Positions 23,541 to 36,335 of a DNA stretch of 64,000 bases are shown here, one piece after another. The notes under the pieces were generated by a model that saw only the letters and a list, made by a program, of their open reading frames with translations, did no database searches and was not told where the DNA came from. The position numbers and the translations under genes are program-made. Position 1 is the first letter of the stretch. Each line of letters begins with the position of its first letter. This stretch comes from Wurfbainia villosa (taxonomy: Eukaryota > Streptophyta > Magnoliopsida > Zingiberales > Zingiberaceae), in the NCBI GenBank assembly GCA_025175895.1, contig JAKLTH010000222.1, positions 2,046,001 to 2,110,000 on the forward strand. The letters run 5' to 3'.

Positions 23541-24373
23541 TAGAGCTGTCAAGTTGGGTTGGACCCGTCGGATTGACCCGTCGGGTTGACCCGTCCCACC
23601 AAATAATTTAAGCGGGTTGGATTGAAATATTATCAACTTGCTATTTTGGCAGACCTAAACGAATCGACTCGCGCGGGTTGCAGGTCTAGACGGGTTGACC
23701 CGCTGTGACACGGATTGCCCCGCGGTTTGAAAAATGTCAAACGATGAAACATATGAAAATAAAATTGTATAAATTTTTTTTCAATATTTTAATATTAACA
23801 AGATAAGTTTTACACCTCAACAAAGTATAAAAGAAGTTAAGAGTAAATAACAAAAAAATATTTTTTATACTCTAATTGTCTTTTATTATCTTGTCACTAC
23901 TATTCTAATAAATATAGAAAATAATGACATATCAAAATTAAATAATTATTCAGGCTAAAAAAATCTCAATTGAATATCTATTTGAAGGAGCAAAAATTTA
24001 CATTTACATATTATCAAGATTTGGATATTTTGAAACATTATAAAGGAATCAAAAACATCGGTACTCAACTTTGTAAGTCAATAATTGAATCTATTTTAGT
24101 TATTTCAAATACTTATTTTTTTAATCATGGTATTCTATCTGTCTGACAGATCATTACCTCAAACCCTCAACACCTCAGTAATTTTAGATATATTTTTTAA
24201 ATTTGTGTGGCTCGTGGGTTGACTCGCCTAACTTGCAACTCGCCTTGGGTTGGGTTGGGTTGAAAATTTTTCAACCCACCAAGATGACGGGTCGGCCCGT
24301 TCCTCTCCGTTAAATATTGAGTTTACGACGGGTTGATCCGCCCTGCCATGAGTCGGCCCATTTAACATCTTTA
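23541..24373. mobile_element. Non-autonomous hAT-like element (833 bp)
   Basis: The 8 bp duplication TTCAGATG flanks it at 23533-23540 and 24374-24381. The termini are imperfect inverted repeats: TAGAGCTGTCAAGTTGGG on the left, and TAAAGATGTTAAATGGG on the right read inward. Next to both ends are GGGTTGACCCG-type words, typical of hAT elements with G/C-rich subterminal motifs. The AT-rich interior has no transposase frame. Confidence 0.8.
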
Positions 24374-25154
24374 TTCAGATGTTTAAGACTTTAAACAATT
24401 GTATCTAATTTTTTTTATAAATACCCTTTATATGTTGGTGCAATCGGTCCAGGTTACAATTGATCAGACTCAAGTTTGACTCGAGCAATATTTTAATGTT
24501 AGACAAAACATATAACATGTGATTGTCAAGGGAATACCAAGTGTGTATAGTCTTGGTCACGTAAGTCCAAGTGTGTAGCTTTGGCAGTGAAAGTCCAAAC
24601 ATAAGGCTTGACATTGAAAGTCCAATATGGAGTTGGCAAAAGAAGTCCAAGTGAGTAGTCTTGGTCATGAATGTCACGCCCGCCCTTTCCAGGGGTTGGA
24701 AGGGCGGCGCGACGCGATCATACATACATACACTTACAGCGGAAGACTACCTATACTTCTTACAGCGGAAGACTTTAAACTTTTTTTTTCTTTTAAACAT
24801 AAGCATGCATCATCATCTCATAAGTACTTAGTTCAAGTTCATGACATTCAACTTAAAGGACACCAAGTAGCGACCATTATATTCATCAAGTAGAGTTCGA
24901 CTCTTAACAACTAACATGCAAAACTTAAATGAAAACATGCATAAGAATGGGAAACATAAACAGATCTCCTCCACCATGCCACTACCACACACACTTTGCC
25001 CCTCCTGCTGCTCCCTTTAGTTTAGCCATTCTTTACCCTTATCTGCAGTACAAGGGAACATAAAACTATAAGCACATAGGCTTAGTAAGATCCTTTCCTA
25101 CTCACAAAAGTCATACATCGAGAATTAGACATAGAGTAGTGACATGATCATTTA

Positions 25155-25385
25155 AGAACATATAAGCATGACATGCATATAAACATACAAGAACATATAA
25201 GCATAGTATTCATATAAACATACAAGAACATATAAGCATAACATGCATATAAACATACAAGAACATATAAGCATAGCATGCATATAACCATACAAGAACA
25301 TATAAGCATAGCATGCATATAAACATACAAGAACATATAAGCATAACATGCATATAAACATACAAGAACATATAAGCATAACCTT
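25155..25385. repeat. 35 bp tandem repeat in the gypsy LTR, left copy
   Basis: About 6.5 units of a 35 bp sequence containing GAACATATAAGCATAACATG and CATATAAACATACAA. The period is not a multiple of three, so three units read as a 35-residue repeat in every minus frame, which creates spurious frames rich in Cys, Tyr and Met. Confidence 0.9.
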
Positions 25386-25779
25386 GATGTAACCATCATA
25401 ATCACCTAGACATGAAATACGGGTATATGCAAGATGCTCTTTGAAAACATATATTTATAGATACTTAAACATAATCTCAACATATCGGGTCCGACATTGT
25501 ACCACATACATCATCATCATAGCGCGCATCCCTAATAGACCCGAGGTAGCTAATCCCGAACCTACTAGAGTACTATGCCCGTACTATATCCGTCAGCCTA
25601 GGGGCAACATAACATAGAAGCCCATCGTAAGCCCGTACTTATGACCGTCGGCCTAGGGCAACTAGGAGTCCATCCCGTACTGAGTCCGTACTACGACTGT
25701 CGACCCAGGAGCACGTAGGAGCCCATCCCTTGGACCTTGTTAGGGTCCGGTACAAGCCATGCAAAAAGTAAAATAGCAT

Positions 25780-26039
25780 ATCATGTTCTTTATCATAACA
25801 TATCATATTTCTTTTCATAACATATCATGTTCCTTATTATAACATATCATATTTCTTTTCATAAACATATCATGTTCCTTCTTAATAGCATATCATGTTC
25901 CTTCTTCATAGCATATCATATTTCTTTTCATAACATATCGTGTTCCTTATCATAACATATCATATTTCTTTTCATAAACATATCATGTTCCTTATCGTGG
26001 CATATCATATTCCTTCTTCATAGCATATCATGTTCCTTC
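25780..26039. repeat. CATATCATGTTCCTT minisatellite, split by the array insertion
   Basis: Degenerate units of about 22-27 bp alternate CATATCATGTTCCTT and CATATCATATTTCTTTTCATAA. The array resumes at 40571-40650 on the other side of the tandem retrotransposon array, so that insertion landed inside it. Confidence 0.85.
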
Positions 26040-27869
26040 TGTAGGGGATCGGTGCGCCGGCTAGAAGGGGGTGAATAGCCCTTTTCGTTTGGATGCCGGT
26101 ATTTGCTCGTCTACAAAACTAATTAGCGCAAGCGGAAGACTAATAAAGACAAGCAAATAGAAATACGAGAAAATAAACGCTAACAAAGAATGTAACGTGG
26201 TTCACGGCTACGCCGCTAATCCACGATCCCGATTCGTCCGAGGTGAATCACTCCTCTAAATCCAATCACTATTGGTCTCTTCTTTGCACCAAGCTAGGTG
26301 GAGGTAACCTTTACAATCAAGATCACTCTTCTTACAAATAGAATGAAGTAAAAACAAGTAAGAAGAGTTTATGTTGGGAGTATGGGGAATACAATCAAAG
26401 TCCCACATTGGTAAGACATGGAAAAGATCATGTGCTTATAAGAAAAAAGATATCTCCATTGGTATGAGGCCTTTTGGGTAAAGCCCAAAAATAAAACCAT
26501 GAGGGCTTAGACCCAAAGTGGACAATATCATGCCATTGTGGAGATATGTGGAGCTTATAAGCACTAACAATTGGTATCAGAGCCATGGTCCATGTCAAGC
26601 CATGAACCTCGAACGAAGGAAGTTGAGCTCCCACGTCCGGATCAAGAGAACCAGACATCAGGAAGAAAGTCTAGTTGGGTCGGGGGGACCGAACAACTGG
26701 CAGGAAGTCCTGGTGGGTTGAAGATCGGACATCAAGCAGAGAAAATCCTTCGAGGAGGGATAGGCTTGAGGGGGGGCCCAATGTGGTCCTTCGTTTGAGG
26801 GGGGGATTGTTGGGAGTATGGGGAATACAATCAAAGTCCCACATTGGTAAGACATGGAAAAGATCATGTGCTTATAAGAAAAAAGATATCTCCATTGGTA
26901 TGAGGCCTTTTGGGTAAAGCCCAAAAATAAAACCATGAGGGCTTAGACCCAAAGTGGACAATATCATGCCATTGTGGAGATATGTGGAGCTTATAAGCAC
27001 TAACAGTTTAGAGCTTGTGGGGCACTAGGAAGATCACTTGGAGCATAAACATTAGCCTCTCAAAGGCTTACACCCTCTCTTTTTATAGAGAGGGCTGATT
27101 TCTTCCCGTTGGCCGCCATCATCGAGCGCGCTTGGCGATCGGCTGCCGCTACTAGCGGCCTCCGAACACGTCGGATCCCGACCGTTGTGGTCCAACGGAA
27201 CTCTTGGCAGTCGACTGATGGACCTCATCGATCATTCGCTGCCTCGTAATCGCCGGATCTACGACGATTCTGGCAAAAACCCTATTGATCGATCGCCGCC
27301 GCATCGGTGATCGCTTCGATCGGCGCCTTACGTATGGCGTCATTGCTGGCCAATCCGATCGATCGTATACGGTCGAACTCACTCGACTCGGAAGCGATCG
27401 GCCATGACATGGCAGTCGACTGGTGTCGGGAAAACCCATCCGACACTTGGCCAAATGGCCAAGTTTCACCTAAGAGCTACCCTTCCCCGGGTTACAATCA
27501 CTCACTCTCATTTCTCGGAGTCCCTCGCCTTCGAAGTTCTCTTCGTTCTCGGCCACGTCCCTCGGCAGCATCAGGCGCACGGCTCTGCAATGCTCCTTCG
27601 CGTCTCTTGCCTCGAAGTCTACTTCCTCCGGCTTCACTCCAAGCTTCTCGTCCGGCGGTCCCTCGGATGCTCCAAGCGCACGGCTTCCGCAAAGCTATCC
27701 TTCACCGACTCAAGACACGAGTCATGAGATGTGAAACTCGCCACGGCTCCATGTGCGAATTACTAAGTCCTGCACGACTTCAACGCACATATCAAATCAA
27801 CATATCAAACTAACTTAAACCCTTTGCCACACCATCAAAACCATATTACGGCAAGAGATTGCCCTAACA
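26040..27869 (-). repeat. Family-2 LTR 1 (outer left), containing a TRIM
   Basis: On the plus strand it starts TGTAGGGGATCGGTGCGCC and ends GCCCTAACA. It is about 1.19 kb without the nested TRIM and its TSD. It is the 3' LTR of the left-most unit. Confidence 0.88.
26372..27005. mobile_element. TRIM retrotransposon with identical 198 bp LTRs
   Basis: LTRs at 26372-26569 and 26808-27005 both start TGTTGGGAGTATGGGG and end GCACTAACA, and I see no difference between them. The primer site TGGTATCAGAGCC is at 26572-26584, and a purine tract TTGAGGGGGGGAT precedes the second LTR. The internal part is 238 bp and non-coding. The 5 bp duplication GTTTA (26367-26371, 27006-27010) is confirmed by the empty site in the other array LTRs. 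Element orientation is plus. Identical LTRs mean a very recent insertion. Confidence 0.95.
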
Positions 27870-29156
27870 ATCTCCCCCTTTTTGATGTGTGGCAATCCGT
27901 TTAAGTTAGGTAAAAACATTTGATATAAATTCTAAGGTAAGAAAGCATGTAAAGATAAACATGATATAGCAACATGCAACTCCCCCTTAATCCATGAAAC
28001 TCTCTATGCAAATTTTCTCCCCCTATCATATATTTCTCCCCCTAAAGCAATTAACTTAAACATAATTATTTCTCCCCCTTTGACACCATCAAAAAAGATT
28101 AACACGAAGTTATAAACTCATGGCATCAAGTATAATGGAGGAAAAATACCAAAAACATGATTAAAATCTAAAATCAGAAAATTGCAGGCTGATTTTGTGT
28201 GAGCAATGATCGCTATCGGATGGCAATGATCGCACAATTGATTCCAAATTCGATTTTTTTAGAATTTTGAAATGCATTAAAAATTCCAGAAAATTTGAAA
28301 AATCATGAAATTTGAGGAGCATATTTCTATTAAGTATATCTATCAAGGAAAAATAGTTTTTCATGAAAAATCATTATATTTTCCGAGATTTGCCAAAAAT
28401 CCAAACACTTGAAAAACCATTAGTTTTTGAGCATGTTAGTATCCATTTTAACACCTAGTCTTGCTTTGAATTATTCCAAAACATGAATACATAGATTTTT
28501 GATTAAGTAATTGTTTTGAAAACATATGAAATATCCAACCATGATCTTTGGGCAATATGTCTATGAATTAAACATAAGCTTTCCCCATGATTGGTCTATT
28601 ATTGCTATGTTGATACTTTAAATGACCATCTAAATGTCATAGGCATTAGTGGACATTTGTATCATCCTAACATCTCACCTATGCTAAGTTTGCAATCAAG
28701 TTAGCCTATAGTGAGTGTGAGATGCATCCTAGGGGGGTATTTGTATATACTTAACCCTTGTATTCATGCAATTCTATCATGGTTAAGTATCATCCTAACA
28801 CTCTACATGATCACAAAGACATATATGAATTAATTTTACATTATGATAATGAAATACATGTATTCATTGAATAATAATCATGCATTAGGTATTATATGAT
28901 GATAATAAGCAAAGTATCACCTAAAGCATGATTCAACCCTATTTCTCATGATTACGTGCCAAATATTAAAAACATAAATCATGATTTCAAACATACATAG
29001 CAATTACATTAATCATCATGATTTAAGCATTATTACCTATTTATGGGCACGTTATCATCACCCAACACTATCTAAAAAAAATGTTGTCCCGTCATTCTAA
29101 GTCAATCAAAATATGATATAGGTCAAGTTCATATGGTTGACTACCCTAAGGGTTTT
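27870..29156 (-). other. Non-coding internal region of array unit 1 with multiple polypurine tracts
   Basis: Read on the minus strand, the tract CATCAAAAAGGGGGAGAT (27870-27887) adjoins the LTR. Four more GGGGGAG tracts lie just upstream (near 27982, 28019, 28040 and 28073). The remaining 1 kb is AT-rich, lacks frames and is closely repeated in units 2 (32138-33427) and 3 (36336-37623). Confidence 0.7.
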
Positions 29157-30892
29157 TTAACCCTTAAGGATAGATTTTGGAACCCAAAATAAATTCTTTC
29201 CTATTGGGTTCACTAAATACTCCTTGGGGATCCATTTCCTAGCAATTACCTTCTTCTTATCTTGTCCCCTAGCTATAAGACATTTGTAGGCCTTTTCATT
29301 TTTCTTTTCCTTGTAGCCTAGGCCCTTTTTGTTGAAACTAGCTCTTTGGCTCCCTAAGATCATGTTCAATGTGTTGGAGCCAATTGTGAATTTCTCTAGG
29401 GCTTTGGTTAAATAATCTACCTTTTTCCTTAATGCCCTATTTTCCTCTATGCATGCATCATTAACATCCAAAGGCATATAATCATGTGAGCATGCATCAT
29501 CATGGCAAGAAGAGGTATCATTATTATTTAAACATGCATTTTCTAGCTTATATTCCAAAGCCTTAATTTGATTAAGAATGCTTTTATTTTTCTTTTTCAT
29601 TCCAAATAAGTCCTTAGTTAAACTAGAAATTATGGAAACTATTTTCTTAGGAGAAGCTTTCGTTACCATAGTTTCCATATCTTCTTCTTCTTCTTCGGAT
29701 GAGGAGGATGTAGAAGCTCCCCCTTCACTTGAGCTCTCTCCTCTTGAGCTTGATCCTTCATTTTCGGAGGAAGAGCAATCCAAGTCATCAAGGCCATCAA
29801 GGCCAAATTAGTGACAAAAGCATTCTCCTCATCCGATGATGATGAGGAGGATGAGGATGGATCATCCCAAGTCCTTGCCTTGAGAGCTTTAGCCTTTCCC
29901 TTTTCCTTTGTCTTCTTCTCCTCTTCCTTCTTTTTCTTGCTCCCCTTTTTCTTCTTCTTTTCTTCTTTCTTTTTCTTCTTTTCCTTGCTCTTGTTTAAGA
30001 GAGGACAATTGTCCCTTATGTGCCCTTCTCCTTGGCAATTGTAGCATATGACCTTCCCCCTTGGTCTTCTATTCCTATCATTAGATTTATCAAATCTAAA
30101 ATTCTTAAATGCACGTCTTACCCTCCTTACCATATAGGCTTCTTCGGTGCTATCCATGGAGGAGGAGGAAGATGCTTCGTCATCGGAGGAGGAGGGGATT
30201 TCCTTCTTCTTCTTCCCTTTGTTTGCCATCAAGGCTACTCCTCTTGAGGGTTGAATTCTAGGCTCCTCTTGTATTCCTTCAAGCCTAGTTTCGTGAAGCT
30301 CCATTGTTGAGAAAAATTCCTCCAAGGTACTTACTTCCAAGTTCTTGGAGATGTAGAACGAATCCACCATGGAGCTCCACTTTGAGGACCGGGGAAAGGC
30401 ATCTATAGCCTTCATGAGCATGTCCCGGTTTGATAGCTTCTCACCTACACTTGTTAGCCCAATTAAAATTTCTTTAAACCTAGAGTGTAGTGAGGTTACC
30501 TTTTCTCCCTTTTCTAGTTTTATATTGGATAGTTGGGAGCGGAGGAGGTCTCTCCTTGCTAGCTTGGCCTCGGATGTGCCTTCATGGAGTTCTATAAGCT
30601 TCTCCCACATCTCTTTGGCGCTAGCACATTCTCCGATCCGGTTGATCTCTTGTTGGGGGAGCACATTGAAAAGATGATGTTTTGCCTTTGAGTTCGCAAG
30701 GTGCTCTTCCCTTTGCCTTTTGGTCAACCTAGATTTCTCTATTGACTTCCCCTCTTCATCCCTAGGCAAAACGAAACCGGATTCCACTGTAATCATAATG
30801 TCAAAATCCGTTTCGAAAAATACCTCCATTCGCTTCTTCCACCAAGCGAATTCTCCTTCAAATTTCGGAGGATGGATGTTGGAGCCGGCCAT
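29157..30892 (-). pseudogene. gag-like protein, array unit 1 (one frameshift)
   Basis: The frame begins at 30892, 48 bp after the primer site, and is shifted near 29790 by loss of one A relative to units 2 and 3. It then continues in another frame to 29157. The N-terminal part is a copia-type gag domain of the UBN2 kind (EMWEKLIELHEGTSEAKLAR, LRSQLSNIKLEKGEKVTSLH). One CCHC knuckle, CYNCQGEGHIRDNC, follows, then a Lys-rich stretch, Ser/Glu-rich tracts, a coiled region and a C-terminal FWVPKSILKG. No pol follows. Confidence 0.85.
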
Positions 30893-30939
30893 TTTGAAAG
30901 TTGCTTGTTGTGGCGGTTAGTCCTCGACAAGCTTTCCTC

Positions 30940-30952
30940 GGCTCTGATACCA
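30940..30952 (-). other. Primer-binding site, array unit 1
   Basis: GGCTCTGATACCA on plus (TGGTATCAGAGCC on minus), two bases from LTR 2. The equivalent site of unit 2 is at 35211-35223. In unit 3 (39400-39413) it is altered to GCTCTCGATACCA. Confidence 0.88.
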
Positions 30953-30954
30953 CT

Positions 30955-32137
30955 TGTAGGGGATCGGTGCGCCGGCTAGAGGGGGGTGAATAGCCCTTTT
31001 CGTTTGGATGCCGGTATTTGCTCGTCTACAAAACTAATTAGCGCAAGCGGAAGACTAATAAAGACAAGCAAATAGAAATACGAGAAAACAAACGCTAACA
31101 AAGAATGTAACGTGGTTCACGGCTACGCCGCTAATCCACGATCCCGATTCGTCCGAGGTGAATCACTCCTCCAAATCCAATCACTATTGGTCTCTCCTTT
31201 GCACCAAGTTAGGTGGAGGTAACCTTTACAATCAAGATCACTCTTCTTACAAATAGAATGAAGTAAAAACAAGTAAGAAGAGTTTAGAGCTTGTGGGGCA
31301 CTAGGAAGATCACTTGGAGCATAAGCATTAGCCTCTCAAAGGCTTACACCCTCTCTTTTTATAGAGAGGGCTGATTTCTTCCCGTTGGCCGCCATCAGTC
31401 GACTGCCGCCCTTGGCAGTCGACTGCCGTCACTACAACGGCCTCTGAACACGTCGGATCCCGACCGTTGTAGTCCAACGGAACTCTTGGCGATCGATGGA
31501 CCTCGATCAGCTCTCATCCGTAGTCGATCGTCTACGGCCGAACGGTGGCGAAAACCCTATTGATCGATCATTGCGCCTTGCGATCGATGGTCTTGATCGG
31601 CGCCCACGTATGGCGATCGGCGCCACAATCCGGCGATGATACCGGTCGAACTCACTCGACTCGGAAGCGATCATGCCGCATGGCAATGATCGGTGTCGAA
31701 AACCCATCCGACACTTGGACAAATGGCCAAGTTTCACCTAAGAGCTACCCTTCCCCGGGTTACAATCGCTCACTCTCATTTCTCGGAGTCCCTCGCCTTT
31801 GAAGTTCTCTTCGTTCTCGGTCACGTCCCTCGGCAGCATCAGGCGCACGGCTCTGCAATGCTCCTTCGCGTCTCTTGCCTCGAAGTCTACTTCCTCCGGC
31901 TTCACTCCAAGCTTCTCGTCTGGCGGTCCCTCGGATGCTCCAAGCGCACGGCTTCCGCAAAGCTATCCTTCACCGACTCAAGGCACGAGTCATGAGATGT
32001 GAAACTCGCCACGGCTCCATGTGCGAATTACTAAGTCCTGCACGACTTCAACGCACATATCAAATCAACATATCAAACTAACTTAAACCCTTTGCCACAC
32101 CATCAAAACCATATTACGGCAAGAGATTGCCCTAACA
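30955..32137 (-). repeat. Family-2 LTR 2
   Basis: 1183 bp, starting TGTAGGGGATCGG and ending GCCCTAACA (plus strand). It serves as 5' LTR of unit 1 and 3' LTR of unit 2. It has the empty TRIM site AGAGTTTAGAGC and two CAGTCGACTG palindromes near 31395-31425. Confidence 0.88.
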
Positions 32138-33427
32138 ATCTCCCCCTTTTTGATGTGTGGCAATCCGTTTAAGTTAGGTAAAAACATTTGATATAAATTC
32201 TAAGGTAAGAAAGCATGTAAAGATAAACATGATATAGCAACATGCAACTCCCCCTTAATCCATGAAACTCTCTATGCAAATTTTCTCCCCCTATCATATA
32301 TTTCTCCCCCTAAAGCAATTAACTTAAACATAATTATTTCTCCCCCTTTGACACCATCAAAAAAGATTAACACGAAGTTATAAACTCATGGCATCAAGTA
32401 TAATGGAGGGAAAATACCAAAAACATGATTAAAATCTGAAATCAGAAAATTGCAGGCTGATTTTCAGTGGCGATCATGATGCTATCGTATGGCAATGATC
32501 GCACAATTGATTCAAATTACGATTTTCGGCGAATTTCATAAATGCATTAAAAATTCCAGAAAATTCGAAAAATCATGAAATTTGAGGAGAATATTTCTAT
32601 TAAGTATATCTATCAAGGAAAAATAGTTTTTCAAGAAAAATCATTATATTTTCCGAGATTTGCTAAAAATCCAAACACTTGAAAAACCACTAGTTTTTGT
32701 CCATGTTAGTATCCATTTTAACACCTAGTCTTGCTTTGAATTATTCCAAAACATGAATACATAGATTTTTGATTAAGGAATTGTTTTGAAAATATATGAA
32801 ATATCCAACCATGATCTTTGGGCAATATGTCTATGAATTAAACATAAGCTTTCCCCATGATTGGTCTATTATTGCTATGTTGATACTTTAAATGACCATC
32901 TAAATGCCATAGGCATTAGTGGACATTTGTATCATCCTAACATCTCACCTATGCTAAGTTTGCAATCAAGTTAGTCTATAGTGAGTGTGAGATGCATCCT
33001 AGGGGGGGTATTTGTATATACTTAACCCTTGTATTCATGCAATTCTATCATGGTTAAGTATCATCCTAACACTCTACATGATCACAAAGACATATATGAA
33101 TTAATTTTACATTATGATAATGAAATACATGTATTCATTGAATAATAATCATGCATTAGGTATTATATGATGATAATAAGCAAAGTATCACCTAAAGCAT
33201 GATTCAACCATATTTCTCATGATTACGTGCCAAATATTAAAAACATAAATCATGATTTCAAACATACATAACAATTACATTAATCATCATGATTTAAGCA
33301 TTATTACCTATTTATGGGCACGTTATCATCACCCAACACTATCTAAAAAAAATGTTGTCCCGTCATCCTAAGTCAACCAAAATATGATATAGGTCAAGTT
33401 CATATGGTTGACTACCCTAGGGGTTTT

Positions 33428-35163
33428 CTAACCCTTAAGGATGGATTTTGGAACCCAAAATAAATTCTTTCCTATTGGGTTCACTAAATACTCCTTGGGG
33501 ATCCATTTCCTAGCAATTACCTTCTTCTTATCTTGTCCCCTAGCTATAAGACATTTGTAGGCCTTTTCATTTTTCTTTTCCTTGTAGCCTAGGCCCTTTT
33601 TGTTGAAACTAGCTCTTTGGCTCCCTAAGATCATGTTCAATGTGTTGGAGCCAATTGTGAATTTCTCTAGGGCTTTGGTTAAATAATCTACCTTTTCCCT
33701 TAATGCCCTATTTTCCTCTATGCATGCATCATTAACATCCAAAGGCATATAATCATGTGAGCATGCATCATCATGGCAAGAAGAGGTATCATTATTATTT
33801 AAACATGCATTTTCTAGCTTATATTCCAAAGCCTTAATTTGATTAAACATGCTTTTATTTTTTTTTTCATTCCAAATAAGTCCTTAGTTAAACTAGAAAT
33901 TATGGAAATTATTTTCTTAGGAGAAGCTTTCGTTACCATAGTTTCCATATCTTCTTCTTCTTCTTCGGATGAGGAGGATGTAGAAGCTCCCCCTTCACTT
34001 GAGCTCTCTCCTCTTGAGCTTGATCCTTCATTTTCGGAGGAAGAGCAATCCAAGTCATCAAAGGCCATCAAGGCCAAATTGGTGACAAAGGCATTCTCCT
34101 CATCCGATGATAATGAGGAGGATGAGGATGGATCATCCCAAGTCCTTGCCTTGAGAGCTTTAGCCTTTCCCTTTTCCTTTGTCTTCTTCTCCTCTTCCTT
34201 CTTTTTTTTGCTCCCCTTTTTCTTCTTCTTTTCTTCTTTCTTTTTCTTCTCTTCCTTGCTCTTGTTTAAGAGAGGACAATTGTCCCTTATGTGCCCTTCT
34301 CCTTGGCAATTGTAGCATATGACCTTCCCCCTTGGTCTTCTATTCTTATCATTAGATTTATCAAATCTAAAATTCTTAAATGCACGTCTTACCCTCCTTA
34401 CCATATAGGCTTCTTCGGTGCTATCCATGGAGGAGGAGGAAGATGCTTCGTCATCGGAGGAGGAGGGGATTTCCATCTTCTTCTTCCCTTTGTTTGCCAT
34501 CAAGGCTACTCCTCTTGAGGGTTGAATTCTAGGCTCCTCTTGTATTCCTTCAAGCCTAGTTTCGTGAAGCTCTATTGTTGAGAAAAATTCCTCCAAGGTA
34601 CTTACTTCCAAGTTCTTGGAGATGTAGAACGAATCCACCATGGAGCTCCACTTTGAGGACCGGGGAAAGGCATCTATAGCCTTCATGAGCATGTCCCGGT
34701 TTGATAACTTCTCACCTACACTTGTTAGCCCAATTAAAATTTCTTTAAACCTAGAGTGTAGTGAGGTTACCTTTTCTCCCTTTTTTAGTTTTATATTGGA
34801 TAGTTGGGAGCGGAGGAGGTCTCTCCTTGCTAGCTTGGCCTCGGATGTGCCTTCATGGAGTTCTATAAGCTTCTCCCACATCTCTTTGGTGCTAGCACAT
34901 TCTCCGATCCGATTGATCTCTTGTTGGGGGAGCACATTGAAAAGATGATGTTTTGCCTTTGAGTTCGCAAGGTGCTCTTCCCTTTGCCTTTTGGTCCACC
35001 TAGATTTCTCTATTGGCTTCCCCTCTTCATCCCTAGGCAAAACGAAACCGGATTCCATTGTAATCATAATGTCAAAATCCGTTTCGAAAAATACCTCCAT
35101 TCGCTTCTTCCACCAAGCGAATTCTCCTTCAAATTTCGGAAGATGGATGTTGAAGCCGGCCAT
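33428..35163 (-). pseudogene. gag-like protein, array unit 2 (one frameshift)
   Basis: The frame starts at 35163 and is very similar to unit 1. It lacks the unit 1 frameshift but has its own near 33860, where a T-run is one base shorter and has lost the C seen in unit 3. It then continues in another frame to 33428 and ends in FWVPKSILKG. The knuckle CYNCQGEGHIRDNC and the Ser/Glu tracts are intact. Confidence 0.85.
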
Positions 35164-35225
35164 TTTGAAAGTTGCTTGTTGTGGCGGTTAGTCCTCGACA
35201 AGCTTTCCTCGGCTCTGATACCACT

Positions 35226-36335
35226 TGTAGGGGATCGGTGCGCCGGCTAGAGGGGGGGGTGAATAGCCCTTTTCGTTTGGATGCCGGTATTTACTCGTCT
35301 ACAAAACTAATTAGCGCAAGCGGAAGACTAATAAAGACAAGCAAATAGAAATACGAGAAAACAAACGCTAACAAAGAATGTAACGTGGTTCACGGCTACG
35401 TCGCTAATCCACGATCCCGATTCGTCCGAGGTGAATCACTCCTCCAAATCCAATCACTATTGGTCTCTCCTTTGCACCAAGCTAGGTGGAGGTAACCTTT
35501 ACAATCAAGATCACTCTTCTTACAAATAGAATGAAGTAAAAACAAGTAAGAAGAGTTTAGAGCTTGTGGGGCACTAGGAAGATCACTTGGAGCATAAGCA
35601 TTAGCCTCTCAAAGGCTTACACCCTCTCTTTTTATAGAGAGGGCTGATTTCTTCCGTTAGCGCCATCGATCATTGCCGCCTTAGCGATCATTGCTCCTCA
35701 ATCGGCCTCCGAACACGTCGGATCCGCGTGTAGTCCAACGGAATTCTTAGCGATCGGTGATGGACCTCATCGATCATTCGCTCAACGATCGTGATGGTCT
35801 TGGCGATCGGCCACGATGCGCGATCGGCTGGCCAATCCAATCGATCGTATACCGGTCGAACTCACTCGACTTCGGAAGCGATCGCCATGACATGGCGCGA
35901 TCGGCGGTGTCGAAAACCCATCCGACACTTGGCCAAATGGCCAAGTTTCACCTAAGAGATACCCTTCCCGGTTACAATCGCTCACTCTCATTTCGGAGCC
36001 CTCGCGCCGAAGTTCTCTTCGTTCTCGGCCACGTCCTCGGCGCATCGGCGGCTCTGCGATGCTCGCCAGCGTCTCTTGCCTCGAAGTCTACTTCCTCCGG
36101 CTTCACTCCAAGCTTCTCGTTGGCGGTCCCTCGGATGCTCCAAGCGCACGGCTTCCGCAAAGCTATCCTTCACCGACTCAAGACACGAGTCATGAGATGT
36201 GAAACTCGCCACGGCTCCATGTGCGAATTACTAAGTCCTGCACGACTTCAACGCACATATCAAATCAACATATCAAACTAACTTAAACCCTTTGCCACAC
36301 CATCAAAACCATATTACGAAGAGATTGCCCTAACA
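35226..36335 (-). repeat. Family-2 LTR 3
   Basis: 1110 bp, shortened by many small deletions relative to LTR 2, mostly in GC-rich parts (about 35650-36120). The neighbouring polypurine tract of unit 3 (from 36336) has lost its pyrimidine core and reads ATCTCCCCTGATG. Confidence 0.85.

Noticed and set aside
25155..25385. Regularly spaced repeats that might suggest a CRISPR array
   Set aside because: The units are directly joined with no unique spacers, and the context is a plant retrotransposon LTR.
25148..25405. Open frame rich in Cys, Met and Tyr (also 51300-51620)
   Set aside because: It is the translation of a 35 bp minisatellite in the gypsy LTR; all minus frames are equivalent.
27307..27813. 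Plus-strand frames in family-2 LTRs (also 31693-32081, 35757-36281 and 40137-40509)
   Set aside because: They lie in LTRs, differ between copies and match no known protein.
29578..30920. Plus-strand frames antisense to the gag genes (also 33839-35250 and 38045-39382)
   Set aside because: They are shadows of the minus-strand gag; Phe/Ser-rich runs come from the Lys/Glu-rich stretches.
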